Source: Lysobacterales bacterium
GTDB lineage: Bacteria > Pseudomonadota > Gammaproteobacteria > Xanthomonadales > SZUA-38
DNA length: 64,000 nucleotides
Direction: 5' to 3'
Assembly (NCBI GenBank): GCA_028285525.1
Contig: JANQOZ010000027.1
Coordinates: 62,001-126,000, forward strand
The position numbers and the translations under genes are program-made. The notes under the pieces were generated by a model. That model was not told the origin of the DNA, made no database searches, and saw nothing but the letters and a program-made list of their open reading frames with translations. Below are positions 1 through 9,092 of the stretch, piece by piece. Numbering within the stretch: position 1 is the stretch's first letter; each line of letters starts with the position of its first letter.

Positions 1-1
1 C

Positions 2-118
2 ATCCGCGAGCACGGCGGTGCTTACGGCATGGGTGTCGACTATGCCTACACCATGGTTCACAAGGCCGACGAGCGAGTCTCGCACGGCAAGACCATCGAC
101 CCGGTACCGGCTGGCTGA
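2..118 (+). CDS. C-terminal fragment of an unidentified protein
   Basis: The first 117 bases read without a stop as the last 38 residues of a protein whose start lies before the window. It begins IREHGGAYGMGVDYAYTMVH and ends in DPVPAG. I do not recognise the family from so short a tail. A perfect hairpin lies 32 bases after the stop, which supports this being a real gene end and not a chance frame. Confidence 0.55.
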   Translation: MREHGGAYGMGVDYAYTMVHKADERVSHGKTIDPVPAG

Positions 119-150
119 CAACGGCCCTGAGCCACGCAACCGCACGCCGG

Positions 151-174
151 CGCCCCGGAGGAGACTCCGGGGCG
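151..174 (+). terminator. Hairpin terminator after the first (partial) gene
   Basis: A perfect 10-bp stem (CGCCCCGGAG / CTCCGGGGCG) encloses the four-base loop GAGA and is followed by TTT. The run of T is short, so the terminator may be weak. Its presence argues against starting the next gene at the TTG at 176, which sits directly on its 3' edge. Confidence 0.7.
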
Positions 175-268
175 TTTGGCGCTCGCCGATCAGGCGCACT
201 TACAGGCTGCCTGCCCGGCACATCCACAAAAGCAGGTGCGTGCCACAGCGCTTCGCCACGAGCTCCTC

Positions 269-1624
269 ATGTCGCGTGCACTCCTCTTTTCAGGCCCGTC
301 GCCACTCGCAGCCCCTCGCCCTTTTACGAGTTGCGCTGCGCGTTTGCGCTGCCCTCGCTGGCTAGCGGGGCTGGAGGTACTGCTGGGCGCGACGCTGCTC
401 GCTGGCAGTGCCAGCTTCTGTGCCCTCGCCCAGGACTCCGAGTCGTGGAGACCTTTTCTGGAGCTGAGAGAACGCTTTTCCTATCTGGACGCTTTTGACT
501 TTGACAGCCGCAGTCCGGACGCCAATGGACTTTGGGCGCAGCGACTGCATGTCGGCACCGACTACCAAAGTAAGGGCCCGCTGTCGGCACGAGGCGTTCT
601 GGTCAGCGCCGTAAACCGGGGCGGCCAGGTCAATCCGGTGGAGCGCAATAATCTCGACATCCAGGAAGCCTGGCTGCGCTATTCAGGAGATGGGTGGTCG
701 GCAACGCTGGGACGTCAGCAGCTGAGGCTCGGCTCGCAGCGGCTGGTGGCGCTGCGCCTTGGTACCAACGTTGTTCGTACCTGGGATGGACTTAAGTTCT
801 CGGGAGAGTCCGGCAACTGGCGCTGGGACCTGTTTGGGCTGCAGCTCGTGCAGGTTGAGCCCAACGGCAGCTTTAACGACGAAAGCGACAGCGGTCGGAC
901 CCTCGCCGGGCTCTATGCCACGCGGGGCAGCGAAGCGTTGGGCGTCGATTTTTACTATCTCTATGCCCGCTTCGACCAGCGACGAACGATCGAAGGTCTC
1001 GCTGACCAGGACCGCCATACGGTCGGCACACGCCTGTTCGGCGAGCGCGGCTCCTGGTTCTGGAACTGGGAGACCATCTATCAGTTTGGCGAGCAGGACC
1101 AGGGTGCACAACAGCAGGACATCCGAGCCTGGTCGCTGGCAACCAACACGGGCTATCGGTTTTCGGCCCCCTGGTCGCCGGCGGTGATGATGTCAATCAA
1201 CGTGGCTTCCGGCGATGAGCGGCGGGGAGACGGACGGCTGGAGACGTTCGACGCGCTTTATCCACGGGGCAACTACTTTTCAGAGCTGGCGCAGCTCGGC
1301 CCCTCAAACTTCGTCAACGTCAATCCCTATCTGACGCTGGAGCCGAGCGAACGGCTCAGCCTCAGCTTTGATCTCAACCTCTACTGGCGTCGGGAAGCGG
1401 CGGACGGCGTGTACGGACCGCCGGGCAACATTATCCGCGAACCATCTGGCTCCAACGCGAGATTCGTCAACACGGCCTTTTCCGCTTCGGCGCAGTTGGC
1501 GCTGAGCAAGAACCACCAGCTCGGCCTGGCCATAACCCACTCCCGCCCCGAGCGATTCATCGAGGAAACGGGGCCGTCTGCCAACACCAACTTTATTGAA
1601 TTCACCTTCGAAGCCCGGTACTGA
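269..1624 (+). CDS. Alginate-export-family outer-membrane porin (AlgE-like beta barrel)
   Basis: About 451 residues, predicted outer-membrane beta barrel of the alginate export domain family. After a long hydrophobic leader (LLGATLLAGSASFCALAQ) the mature part starts WRPFLELRERFSYLD and shows the family's alternating aromatic strands, the segment LGRQQLRLGSQRLV, and a final strand ending in aromatic residues (FIEFTFEARY). Despite the name, members in heterotrophs may move anionic sugars or other solutes in either direction. I chose the ATG at 269 because the only longer start is a TTG on the upstream terminator. The leader is still unusually long (about 50 residues), so the start is uncertain. 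The amidohydrolase begins 22 bases downstream, so the two are probably co-transcribed. The alginate lyases lie over 40 kb away, so a link to alginate is only inferred from the family. Confidence 0.75.
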   Translation: MSRALLFSGPSPLAAPRPFTSCAARLRCPRWLAGLEVLLGATLLAGSASFCALAQDSESWRPFLELRERFSYLDAFDFDSRSPDANGLWAQRLHVGTDYQSKGPLSARGVLVSAVNRGGQVNPVERNNLDIQEAWLRYSGDGWSATLGRQQLRLGSQRLVALRLGTNVVRTWDGLKFSGESGNWRWDLFGLQLVQVEPNGSFNDESDSGRTLAGLYATRGSEALGVDFYYLYARFDQRRTIEGLADQDRHTVGTRLFGERGSWFWNWETIYQFGEQDQGAQQQDIRAWSLATNTGYRFSAPWSPAVMMSINVASGDERRGDGRLETFDALYPRGNYFSELAQLGPSNFVNVNPYLTLEPSERLSLSFDLNLYWRREAADGVYGPPGNIIREPSGSNARFVNTAFSASAQLALSKNHQLGLAITHSRPERFIEETGPSANTNFIEFTFEARY

Positions 1625-1646
1625 TCGAGCCGGCTGGGAGCACACC

Positions 1647-3506
1647 ATGAACCATAAAAATTTGTCCAAAGCCTCGCTGTCACGGCGCCAGTTTGTCGCC
1701 GGTGCCGGTGCCGGCCTGCTGACAGCCCTGAACTCAAATCCTGCTCTGGCCCAGTCGGATGCGGAGCTCATCCTGACCGACGGGAATATCCTGACCCAGG
1801 ACGTCCTGCGCCCGAAGGCCAGCGCCATTGCGATGCGCGGCGGCCTGGTTCAGGCGGTCGGCGACGAGAGCACCATATTGAAGTTGCGGGGTAAGCAGAC
1901 ACAGGTCATCTCCCTGGGCGGCCGCACCGTCATCCCCGGGCTGAATGACAGCCACATGCACCCCACTCGCGCTGGGCGTTTCTATGCGCTGGAGCTTCGC
2001 TGGGACGGGCTGTCCTCGCTCACGCAGGGGCTGAATATGATCCGGGAGCAGGCGCGCCGGACGCCGGCGGGTCAATGGGTCCGCGTGGTCGGCGGCTGGT
2101 CCCCATACCAGTTTGCGGAGAAGCGGATGCCGACACCTCAGGAGCTGACGCAGGCTGCGCCTGATACGCCGGTGTTTGTCCTCTTTCTCTACAGCCAGGG
2201 CTTCTTGAACAAAGCGGCCGTGGACATCATTGGGCTCAAGGCGGGCGACGCCACCCCACCCGGCACCAGGCTGGAAATCACGCCGGACGGCGGCGCCATA
2301 CTGCACGCCACGCCCAATCCAGACCTGCTGTACGGCACCATCGGGAAACTGCCCCAGCTCAACGCGGTGCAGCAGGAGCGCTCTACCCGGCACTACTACC
2401 GCGAGCTCAACCGCTTTGGTCTGACCAGCGTGATCGACGCCGGCGGTGGCGGACATCGGTTTCCGAACGACTACGCGGGTTCCGAAGCGCTGGCGCAGGC
2501 CGGCGAGCTGCCGCTCCGCATCTCCAAATATCTGTTCCCGCAGAACAAAGGTCAGGAGATCGGAGAGTTCCGCCGCTGGACCCGGGACTGGGCCATCGGG
2601 GTAAACCGCGCGGAGGCCATGATGAATGCCTACGTGGTCCGCGGCGGCGGCGAGTTCCTGGCGTGGGCCGCCGGTGATTATGAAAACTTCCTCGCCGATC
2701 AGCCGGACATCACCACCCGACCCAAATGGCGCGAGCAGCTGATCGAGGTGACCCGCCACCTCCTGGCCAACCGCTGGCCGCTGCGAATCCACGCCACCTA
2801 CGATGAGTCGATGAATCACATCATGGACGTCTTTGATGCCGCCCATGCGCTGGAAGTCGGCGAAGGCCGGCTGGGCTTCGGCGGCATCCGCTGGGCCTTT
2901 GACCACGGCGAAACGGCCAAACCGTCGACGCTCGCCCGAATCAAGGCGCTGGGGGGAGGCCTCGCCATGCAGGCCCGCATGGCCTATGCCGGCGAATATT
3001 TTCTGGAGCGCTACGGTGCTGAGGCCACCCGCCGGGCACCGCCGATGCGGGACGCGATCAACGCCGGCCTGCCGTTGGGTCTGGGCTCAGACTCGACGCG
3101 CGTCGCCAGCTACAACCCCTGGCTGACGCTTTACTGGGCCACTACCGGCCGCAGCGTCGGCGGGACAGAGCTGCACGGCCCGGAGCAGCGGCTCAGCCGT
3201 ACCGAAGCGCTGTTTCACCACACGGTCGGCTCGGCGTGGTTCAGCCAGGAAGAGCAGCTCAAAGGACGCCTGAAAGTTGGCCAGTTCGCCGATCTGGCGG
3301 TGCTCAACGCACCTTACTTGGAAGTTGGTGATGAGGACCTGCGCTTCATCGAGAGCGAACTGACGGTCACCGGCGGCAGAGTGGTTTACGGCAGCGGCGA
3401 CTTCGCCAGCCTCGCACCGCCGCTAGAGCCGATTGGCCCGTCGTGGTCACCCCTGACGGCTTTCGGTGGATTCCAGACGCCCTCGCCGCGGGAGCGCTCT
3501 GCGTAA
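1647..3506 (+). CDS. Tat-exported amidohydrolase (YtcJ-like)
   Basis: About 619 residues. The N-terminus carries a twin-arginine signal (SRRQFVAGAGAGLL) followed by NPALAQ, so it is exported folded, probably with its metals. The body matches the amidohydrolase 3 / YtcJ group: an N-terminal small beta domain (LILTDGNILTQD), the metal-binding HxH in VIPGLNDSHMHPTR, later histidines in LRIHATYD and AFDHGE, and the aspartate in LGLGSDSTR. C-terminally it returns to the beta domain (GQFADLAVLN). The family hydrolyses C-N bonds of amides or formamides; the substrate here is unknown. The ATG at 1647 has GGGAG upstream and places the Tat motif near the N-terminus; the open frame runs slightly further upstream. 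It follows the porin by 22 bases. Confidence 0.85.
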   Translation: MNHKNLSKASLSRRQFVAGAGAGLLTALNSNPALAQSDAELILTDGNILTQDVLRPKASAIAMRGGLVQAVGDESTILKLRGKQTQVISLGGRTVIPGLNDSHMHPTRAGRFYALELRWDGLSSLTQGLNMIREQARRTPAGQWVRVVGGWSPYQFAEKRMPTPQELTQAAPDTPVFVLFLYSQGFLNKAAVDIIGLKAGDATPPGTRLEITPDGGAILHATPNPDLLYGTIGKLPQLNAVQQERSTRHYYRELNRFGLTSVIDAGGGGHRFPNDYAGSEALAQAGELPLRISKYLFPQNKGQEIGEFRRWTRDWAIGVNRAEAMMNAYVVRGGGEFLAWAAGDYENFLADQPDITTRPKWREQLIEVTRHLLANRWPLRIHATYDESMNHIMDVFDAAHALEVGEGRLGFGGIRWAFDHGETAKPSTLARIKALGGGLAMQARMAYAGEYFLERYGAEATRRAPPMRDAINAGLPLGLGSDSTRVASYNPWLTLYWATTGRSVGGTELHGPEQRLSRTEALFHHTVGSAWFSQEEQLKGRLKVGQFADLAVLNAPYLEVGDEDLRFIESELTVTGGRVVYGSGDFASLAPPLEPIGPSWSPLTAFGGFQTPSPRERSA

Positions 3507-3564
3507 AGGTGTATCGCTCCGAACCCGGGGACAGTCGGCTAGGACGGCAAAGACTAGCGTCAAT

Positions 3565-5058
3565 CTATAGCTTCACCGCGACCGACTTGGTCTCGGTGAA
3601 CTGCAGCAGCGCCTCTTCGCCGTTCTCCCGGCCCCAGCCGGACTGTTTGACCCCACCGCACGGTAGCGCCATGTCCGGAATGCCGTGGCAGTTCACCCAC
3701 ACCAGGCCCGCCTGGATGTCGGCCGCCATCTTGTGAGCCCGGGATAGATCCCGGGTCCAGATGCTGGCGGTGAGTCCGTAGCGGGTCTCATTGCCAAGGC
3801 GTATGGCCTGCGCGTCATCGTAAAAGGAGGTGGTCGCCAGCACCGGGCCGAAAATTTCTTCCTGCATAATGGCCATCGAGTGGTTCACCTGGTCGATCAC
3901 GGTGGGCTGGAAAAGGTAACCGGGCCTTTTTGTCAGGGGCTTCCCGCCGACCAGCACGTTTGCCCCATCCGCCTTGGCCTCCTCGACTCGCCCGTGCACA
4001 CGCTCCAGGTGCTCTGCCGAGATCAACGGCCCCATTTCCACTTTCGGATCCCTGCCGGATCCCAGGCGAGTCCGTTTAGCGATGTCCACAATGCCCTGGA
4101 TGACCTCCTGATAGATCGGCTGCTGGACGTAAAGCCGCGACCCCGCAACGCACACCTGCCCCGCGTTGGCGAAGATGGCCGCGGCCGCGCCGGGAATCGC
4201 CTGCTGCAGATCCGCATCGTCAAAGATAATCACCGGCGATTTTCCGCCGAGCTCCATGGAGACCTTCTTAAGGTTGCCCTTGGCGGCTTCAACAATCCGT
4301 TTGCCGACTGCGGTAGACCCGGTAAAGGCCACCTTGTCCACATCAGGATGCGCCGCCAGCGCCTGCCCAACCACCGCGCCGTCACCGTGCACGATATTCA
4401 CCACACCCTCCGGGATGCCGGCTTCGGAAGCCAGTTCGCCCAGCAGATTTGTCGTTAGCGGTGTCAACTCTGAGGGCTTGAGGACCACGCTGCACCCGGC
4501 GGCCAACGCCGGCGCCAGCTTCCAGGAGGCCTGCACCAGCGGCCCGTTCCACGGCACAATCAGCGCCGCCACGCCCACCGGCTCGCGCAGGGTATAGACA
4601 TGAAACCGCGCGTCGCCCGCGCTGGAGATCTGCTTGGTGGTGCCTTCGATCTTGGTACACCAGCCCGCAAAGTAGCGGAAGCATTCCGCGGCGAAGGGCA
4701 CTTCGTCGTTGGTGATGTTCTGCTGCGACTTGCCGGTATCCAGCGCCTCGAGTTCGCCGAGGTCAGCTGCATGTTCTTCGATGAGATCAGCGAGACGCCA
4801 CAGCACCCTTGCCCTGGCTGCCGGCGTCATCTGCCGCCATGGACCTTCCTCGAACGACCGCCTGGCAGCCTTCACGGCCAGATCCGCGTCGTCTTCGGTG
4901 GCCTGCCAGCAGGTTGTGATGACCTCCCCCGCCGACGGGTCAAAGATGTCCCGGTGTTCCGGATCGGAAGACTCGACCCACTCACCGTCGATGAGCAGCC
5001 TGTGGGTTTCGGCGAGCCGCTGTTGGCTTGCCGCGGAGATTGCACGGGTTCTCGTCAT
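3565..5058 (-). CDS. NAD(P)-dependent aldehyde dehydrogenase
   Basis: 497 residues, the normal length for the superfamily, soluble and cytoplasmic. It oxidises an aldehyde to the acid. Visible landmarks are PWNGP (oxyanion Asn near 171), LKPSE (cofactor Lys near 194), FTGSTAVGK (Rossmann loop), MELGGKSP (general base Glu near 269) and the nucleophile Cys near 303 in NAGQVCVAGSR. Near the C-terminus EEIFGPV and the closing GGVKQSGWGRENGEEAL are typical of the betaine/phenylacetaldehyde dehydrogenase branch. It is convergent with the amidohydrolase and has no operon partner on its own strand. The substrate cannot be told from sequence alone. Confidence 0.92.
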   Translation of the reverse strand: MTRTRAISAASQQRLAETHRLLIDGEWVESSDPEHRDIFDPSAGEVITTCWQATEDDADLAVKAARRSFEEGPWRQMTPAARARVLWRLADLIEEHAADLGELEALDTGKSQQNITNDEVPFAAECFRYFAGWCTKIEGTTKQISSAGDARFHVYTLREPVGVAALIVPWNGPLVQASWKLAPALAAGCSVVLKPSELTPLTTNLLGELASEAGIPEGVVNIVHGDGAVVGQALAAHPDVDKVAFTGSTAVGKRIVEAAKGNLKKVSMELGGKSPVIIFDDADLQQAIPGAAAAIFANAGQVCVAGSRLYVQQPIYQEVIQGIVDIAKRTRLGSGRDPKVEMGPLISAEHLERVHGRVEEAKADGANVLVGGKPLTKRPGYLFQPTVIDQVNHSMAIMQEEIFGPVLATTSFYDDAQAIRLGNETRYGLTASIWTRDLSRAHKMAADIQAGLVWVNCHGIPDMALPCGGVKQSGWGRENGEEALLQFTETKSVAVKL

Positions 5059-5414
5059 GTTGCCCCTGTTTCAGTAGGAGGCTCGCCGGTCGCTCTGCTG
5101 GCCGAGTTTGAGCCCAACGCCTTTCCCTGTCCGCAGGCTTGACGACTGTCGTCTCTCGTAAACCCGCAACTCGGAAAGTTTGCCACAGTTCCCATCCAGT
5201 CACCTACGGCATTGAAGCGAACGAACAGGTTGGTGAGTAGAGGTCTAAGAGTGACCTCACTCGGTCTGAGTTAGCGGGGAGATTACCCCTTGTGAACGGC
5301 CGGTAGCTTGTTCGCGACCAGCGGCGTCTTTTTGGGCGAAACGCGGTGAGACACCCCTAGCCACATCACGTCTAGCTATAGGCAGATTCCATATCAGTAA
5401 ACGAGGGAGATTCG
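5059..5414. other. Intergenic region between divergent genes, with an inverted repeat
   Basis: 356 bases separate the start of the aldehyde dehydrogenase (minus strand) from the next gene (plus strand), so promoters for both must lie here. I see no convincing coding frame. The one clear structure is GAGGTC (5240-5245), seven bases, GACCTC (5253-5258), flanked by GAGT and ACTC. This could be an operator half-site pair. A good Shine-Dalgarno GGGAGA sits just before the ATG at 5415. Confidence 0.4.
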
Positions 5415-8400
5415 ATGAGAGTCCTGCCACGCATCAACCGTCTGTTGATTCCGTTAATGATGGTTTTGTCCGTCGATATCCAGGCACAAACGCCAGGTCA
5501 GTTCGAGGGCCAGTGGCCCAGAGAGGCTTTTGCGGGATTCAGTGATGCGAGCGCCAGCACCAACGCGTTTGTCGAGGCGTTGGTGCTGGCAAACTCTCAG
5601 CGCAGAGACATCATCACATTACAAAATCCCGGGGCTGGGTACGGTCATGAGGCGCCTGAGTATCTTCTCAACGGCAGGATGTTCTCGGTGGCGCCTCCCC
5701 AGTTTCCTGCCCCCAGGCTGCCGGGGCCTCAAGCATCCATCCGGGGGCGGCAATGGTGTCTGGCGAGTGATATCGTCGTCACCAACAACGTCATCACGAG
5801 CCTGTGTGCCGGACGAGGAAACGTCTTCCCCTACGTAGAAGGCTACCGCACCGGCAGCCAGCAGCAGATTCGCAAGATCGGACGCCAACTTCAGGAAACG
5901 CTGATGGCGAACGGCTTTTCGACCGAATTCGATTTCGAACACTTTCGAAGCCTCGTCCAAGCTGAAACACCGGTCTTCAGGCCTGAACAAAGCTGGCTAG
6001 TCTCCGAATATGCATCAGCGTCTGCATTGACGGCCGTAGATCTAAACGGCCTCGCAGACGACCAGTTTTTTGAGTACGCCGGTGGTCAGCCGACGGTAGC
6101 GCGGGCTCGCGTTGAGTCGGTCATCGGGATGCCAAGCAACCGGCGGGATATTGTGGTCGATACGGTTGGCAACCTTTGGAATCGGGACTACCGAGTCGCC
6201 TCAGACACTCGCGCCAGTGCATCGATCCCCTTCAGGGTTGTGCTCCGCCCCGGCTCGACGCTGGATCTCAGTAACCTGAACGCCAGGGTCACCGTGTCTC
6301 TCAGGTCGCCGGTCGACACCACCGCGCGAACGGCTGCCTGGTTGCACACGCTTGATACCGAAGCCAGCACTTTGACCCCCTGTCGCATGGACGTGCCGGG
6401 CGTACCCTATATCGCCGATCTGGGGGACTGCAGCCGGATTGATCTGCTGCGTGGCTTGGCGATCACCGATGTACCGGTGGGTATCGACGCTGAGCCACAG
6501 GCCTGGATCGCAGCGACCCCCGGAGCAGTCGATGGTGCGGCTGTCCTGGCGGCAACCCATGACTGGAGGCGTTATCGAGACGCAGAGGGAAATCCGCCGG
6601 AAGGGGCTGACCTACTGCAAAACGAGGTGTTAGCCGACGCGCCAGCGGCCGATGAGGTCGTTTTGTCGAGGCAGGCTTTGACCCTAAACGTCGATCTACC
6701 GTTGTATGAGGACTACTGGGTAAATCTATTTACGCATGGTCGCGCTCGGTTGGGACATCATGAAAACGGTCTGTACGCCTTGAAGATTGAAGAAAGCTTT
6801 TCGATTTTGGCCAATCTTGAGGGTGGCGAGGCCGTAAAAGGTGGGCTAGCGAACACGGGAAACATGTTGCGTATTGACCCCGGCCAGCCCAACGCCGACC
6901 AATTCGCCATCGTGACCGCGCTGGACTCCCACCTCGCCGAGCTCAGCGAAGATATTTTGCCGGGCCCCGACAACAGCAACCCAAGAATTGGCGCGGCTCA
7001 TCCAGAGGGACTCCTGGTCAGCTACAGCGCGGACAACACGCAACCGGTCGCACGAGTTGTCGAGCCGGACGGCGACTCCTGGTTCGTGGACCTGCCCGGC
7101 CCAGTCCAGACCGTCGGCGTCAACCAGCACGGTATGCTCGTCAACAGCAGCGGCAGAATTTGGCAGGTCAACATCGGCGACCGGGCTGCTCGCGCCGTGA
7201 TGCCGGCCGGTGCCCCACGTCTCGAGCTATTCCCGCCGGCAGCGTTCCACGTGCGGGGTTTCAGCAGCTGGCTTTCCTCTCGAGGAAGAGCGTTCTTTAC
7301 CGCGATTGATCCCGATGAATCGGTGATTCCCGAGGGTGGCGGTATCCCATCCAGCCCGGTTCGAATCTGGATCAGCGACGGTACCGACGAGGGCACGGTG
7401 CCATTTGCGACGGCCGAAGGAGGGGGCAACCGTTACGACCTGCTGGAGGTTCTCGGCAACAACGTGCTGTTTGCTTATTACCTCGATAGCACCAACCCGT
7501 TGCTGGGCCAAGGCGCGCTGTGGGTCAGTAATGGCAGCGGCGCGTCCACGCGATCACTCGGCGTTCCCGGCCTTTACAGCCTGAACAGATCCACGGTGGT
7601 CGGCAACCGGGCCATCATCCAAGGCCGCAGACAGCAGCAAAACGGCCAGGGTGGGGTCAGCGACGAGCTCGGCATCTGGGTCACCGACGGAACGCCGGAG
7701 CAAACCTACTCGCTGGCGGAAGCCCTGGCGGCCGACAGCGCACCTGGCGCAAATCTAGAGTTCACGCTGGCCCACCAGCGTCATCTGGGTGGTTTTGCCA
7801 TGCTGATCGGACGCGATCCGGCCACCGACGGCAAAAGCCTCTGGGTCACGGACGGCACAGCCGCAGGCACAACGGAGATTCTGTCACTGATGCCGAACAG
7901 GTCCACAACCTTTGACAACATGGTGTGGCACGACGGCTATCTCTATTTTTCCTTGAACCCGGTCAGCTTCATCCAGGGGCCGCCGGGTCAGCTTTGGCGA
8001 ACCGACGGCACCGCTGTGGGAACCGAACAGATCGTGCCCCCTCAATGGGGCGATGACAACGGCGTGGGCAGCATCCGCTATCTGACTTCGATCAACGGCT
8101 TTCTCGCCTATGTGCTCGAGCGCGATATCCGCCAGGAATTGCCGTTTATTGGCGAAACCGAAGTTCCCCGGATGAACCTCTTTATGATGGCTGCTGAGGA
8201 TCTCCATTTTCCCGTGTTCCGCAACGGTCCGATCCTCAACGTCAGTCCAGGCGCGCCACCATTTATCGCTTTCTCGCCGGGCCAGATCGGTGATCTCACG
8301 GTGTTAAACGACAGGCTCTATTTCGTCGGCAACGGCGACCCAAACACCGGCTCGGGCACTGTTCCGTTTCATGGGCAGGAGCTCTTTGCCTTCAATACGG

Positions 8401-8522
8401 AGCGGCCCGGTCTGAAAGACCCCGGCGCCGTCAGGCAACCCGCTGCCGGACCGATTGCGGCGCCGGCGGATACCCGGCCGGTGCCGCTGGTCGTTTTCCG
8501 AAATGGATTTGAGGGCGGCTAA
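5415..8522 (+). CDS. Large secreted protein with LWxTDGT repeats and a GFE C-terminal tail
   Basis: 1035 residues with a signal peptide ending around DIQAQ. The N-terminal two thirds have no family I recognise. From about residue 650 it carries at least five copies of a short motif of form (I/L)W-x-(S/T)(D/N)G-(T/S): IWISDGTDEGT, LWVSNGSGAST, IWVTDGTPEQT, LWVTDGTAAGT and LWRTDGTAVGT, spaced about 50 residues apart. This is the ELWxTDGT-type repeat seen in bacterial exported proteins and probably forms a beta-propeller-like fold. The protein ends VVFRNGFEGG, a tail shared in form with three other exported proteins in this window. The start has a strong Shine-Dalgarno (GGGAGA). Function unknown; surface or extracellular location inferred. 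Confidence 0.8.
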   Translation: MRVLPRINRLLIPLMMVLSVDIQAQTPGQFEGQWPREAFAGFSDASASTNAFVEALVLANSQRRDIITLQNPGAGYGHEAPEYLLNGRMFSVAPPQFPAPRLPGPQASIRGRQWCLASDIVVTNNVITSLCAGRGNVFPYVEGYRTGSQQQIRKIGRQLQETLMANGFSTEFDFEHFRSLVQAETPVFRPEQSWLVSEYASASALTAVDLNGLADDQFFEYAGGQPTVARARVESVIGMPSNRRDIVVDTVGNLWNRDYRVASDTRASASIPFRVVLRPGSTLDLSNLNARVTVSLRSPVDTTARTAAWLHTLDTEASTLTPCRMDVPGVPYIADLGDCSRIDLLRGLAITDVPVGIDAEPQAWIAATPGAVDGAAVLAATHDWRRYRDAEGNPPEGADLLQNEVLADAPAADEVVLSRQALTLNVDLPLYEDYWVNLFTHGRARLGHHENGLYALKIEESFSILANLEGGEAVKGGLANTGNMLRIDPGQPNADQFAIVTALDSHLAELSEDILPGPDNSNPRIGAAHPEGLLVSYSADNTQPVARVVEPDGDSWFVDLPGPVQTVGVNQHGMLVNSSGRIWQVNIGDRAARAVMPAGAPRLELFPPAAFHVRGFSSWLSSRGRAFFTAIDPDESVIPEGGGIPSSPVRIWISDGTDEGTVPFATAEGGGNRYDLLEVLGNNVLFAYYLDSTNPLLGQGALWVSNGSGASTRSLGVPGLYSLNRSTVVGNRAIIQGRRQQQNGQGGVSDELGIWVTDGTPEQTYSLAEALAADSAPGANLEFTLAHQRHLGGFAMLIGRDPATDGKSLWVTDGTAAGTTEILSLMPNRSTTFDNMVWHDGYLYFSLNPVSFIQGPPGQLWRTDGTAVGTEQIVPPQWGDDNGVGSIRYLTSINGFLAYVLERDIRQELPFIGETEVPRMNLFMMAAEDLHFPVFRNGPILNVSPGAPPFIAFSPGQIGDLTVLNDRLYFVGNGDPNTGSGTVPFHGQELFAFNTERPGLKDPGAVRQPAAGPIAAPADTRPVPLVVFRNGFEGG

Positions 8523-8546
8523 GGGCAAGACCGCCCGAATCGGGAT

Positions 8547-8999
8547 TCAGTCCGAGGATTCGCTTTGGTCGCGGTTGAGGCGTTCGGCCTGCCGACGCAC
8601 CAGACGGCTGGCGAGTTTGCCGCCCCCGACGCGCGTCAGCAGCGGCCGCACAAATATGAGCGACTGGTAGGCAAGATGGGCGACCGGAGATTTCCAGAAG
8701 CGGGCCGTACGCTTCATTTCCTGAGACTCGTAGATTTCAGCGATTGCCTCGGCACCGCGAAACCAGGTGCCATCACTGGACCTGACGTGAATGGTACGCA
8801 GGAGCGCGGCCTGGGTCAGGCCGTCTCGTTCAGCCGCTTCGTCGTGAAAGTCATCACCCGCACAGTCGATGAAGCTCAGCTTCTGATGGCGCCGATCGGC
8901 CTTGCGAAGCTGGTCGGCCTGCTCCACACACGCAGAGCAGGCGCCGTCGTAATAGACATAAAAGCGGGTGGCCACACTCGAAACACTACGTGGACACAC
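8547..8999 (-). CDS. DCC-family (DUF393) thiol protein
   Basis: 150 residues. The hallmark is the N-terminal YYDGACSACVEQ, the D-x-x-C-x-x-C motif of the DCC family of thioredoxin-fold proteins of unknown physiological partner. The rest (GAEAIAEIYES followed by a hydrophobic stretch and RPLLTRVGGGKLASRLVRR) fits the family. The start is a GTG with a weak GGA upstream; a second GTG eight codons later is possible. It stands between the convergent repeat protein and a glutathione S-transferase on the same strand 93 bases upstream. Confidence 0.85.
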   Translation of the reverse strand: MCPRSVSSVATRFYVYYDGACSACVEQADQLRKADRRHQKLSFIDCAGDDFHDEAAERDGLTQAALLRTIHVRSSDGTWFRGAEAIAEIYESQEMKRTARFWKSPVAHLAYQSLIFVRPLLTRVGGGKLASRLVRRQAERLNRDQSESSD

Positions 9000-9092
9000 G
9001 TTGTTGTTCCGTGAGGGTGCATCCGATCCGCTTCCGGCCGCCGGGCGAGCCGGGAAGTGCCAAGAATTCGAATCGCTGCTTCGTCCTTGGGA

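Noticed and set aside
176..268. TTG start at 176 extending the porin
   Set aside because: It sits on the edge of a perfect terminator hairpin and adds a non-signal, polar sequence; the ATG at 269 is more likely.
1734..2906. A 390-codon minus-strand frame inside the amidohydrolase
   Set aside because: It is a mirror of a strongly supported Tat-exported enzyme and shows no motif of its own.
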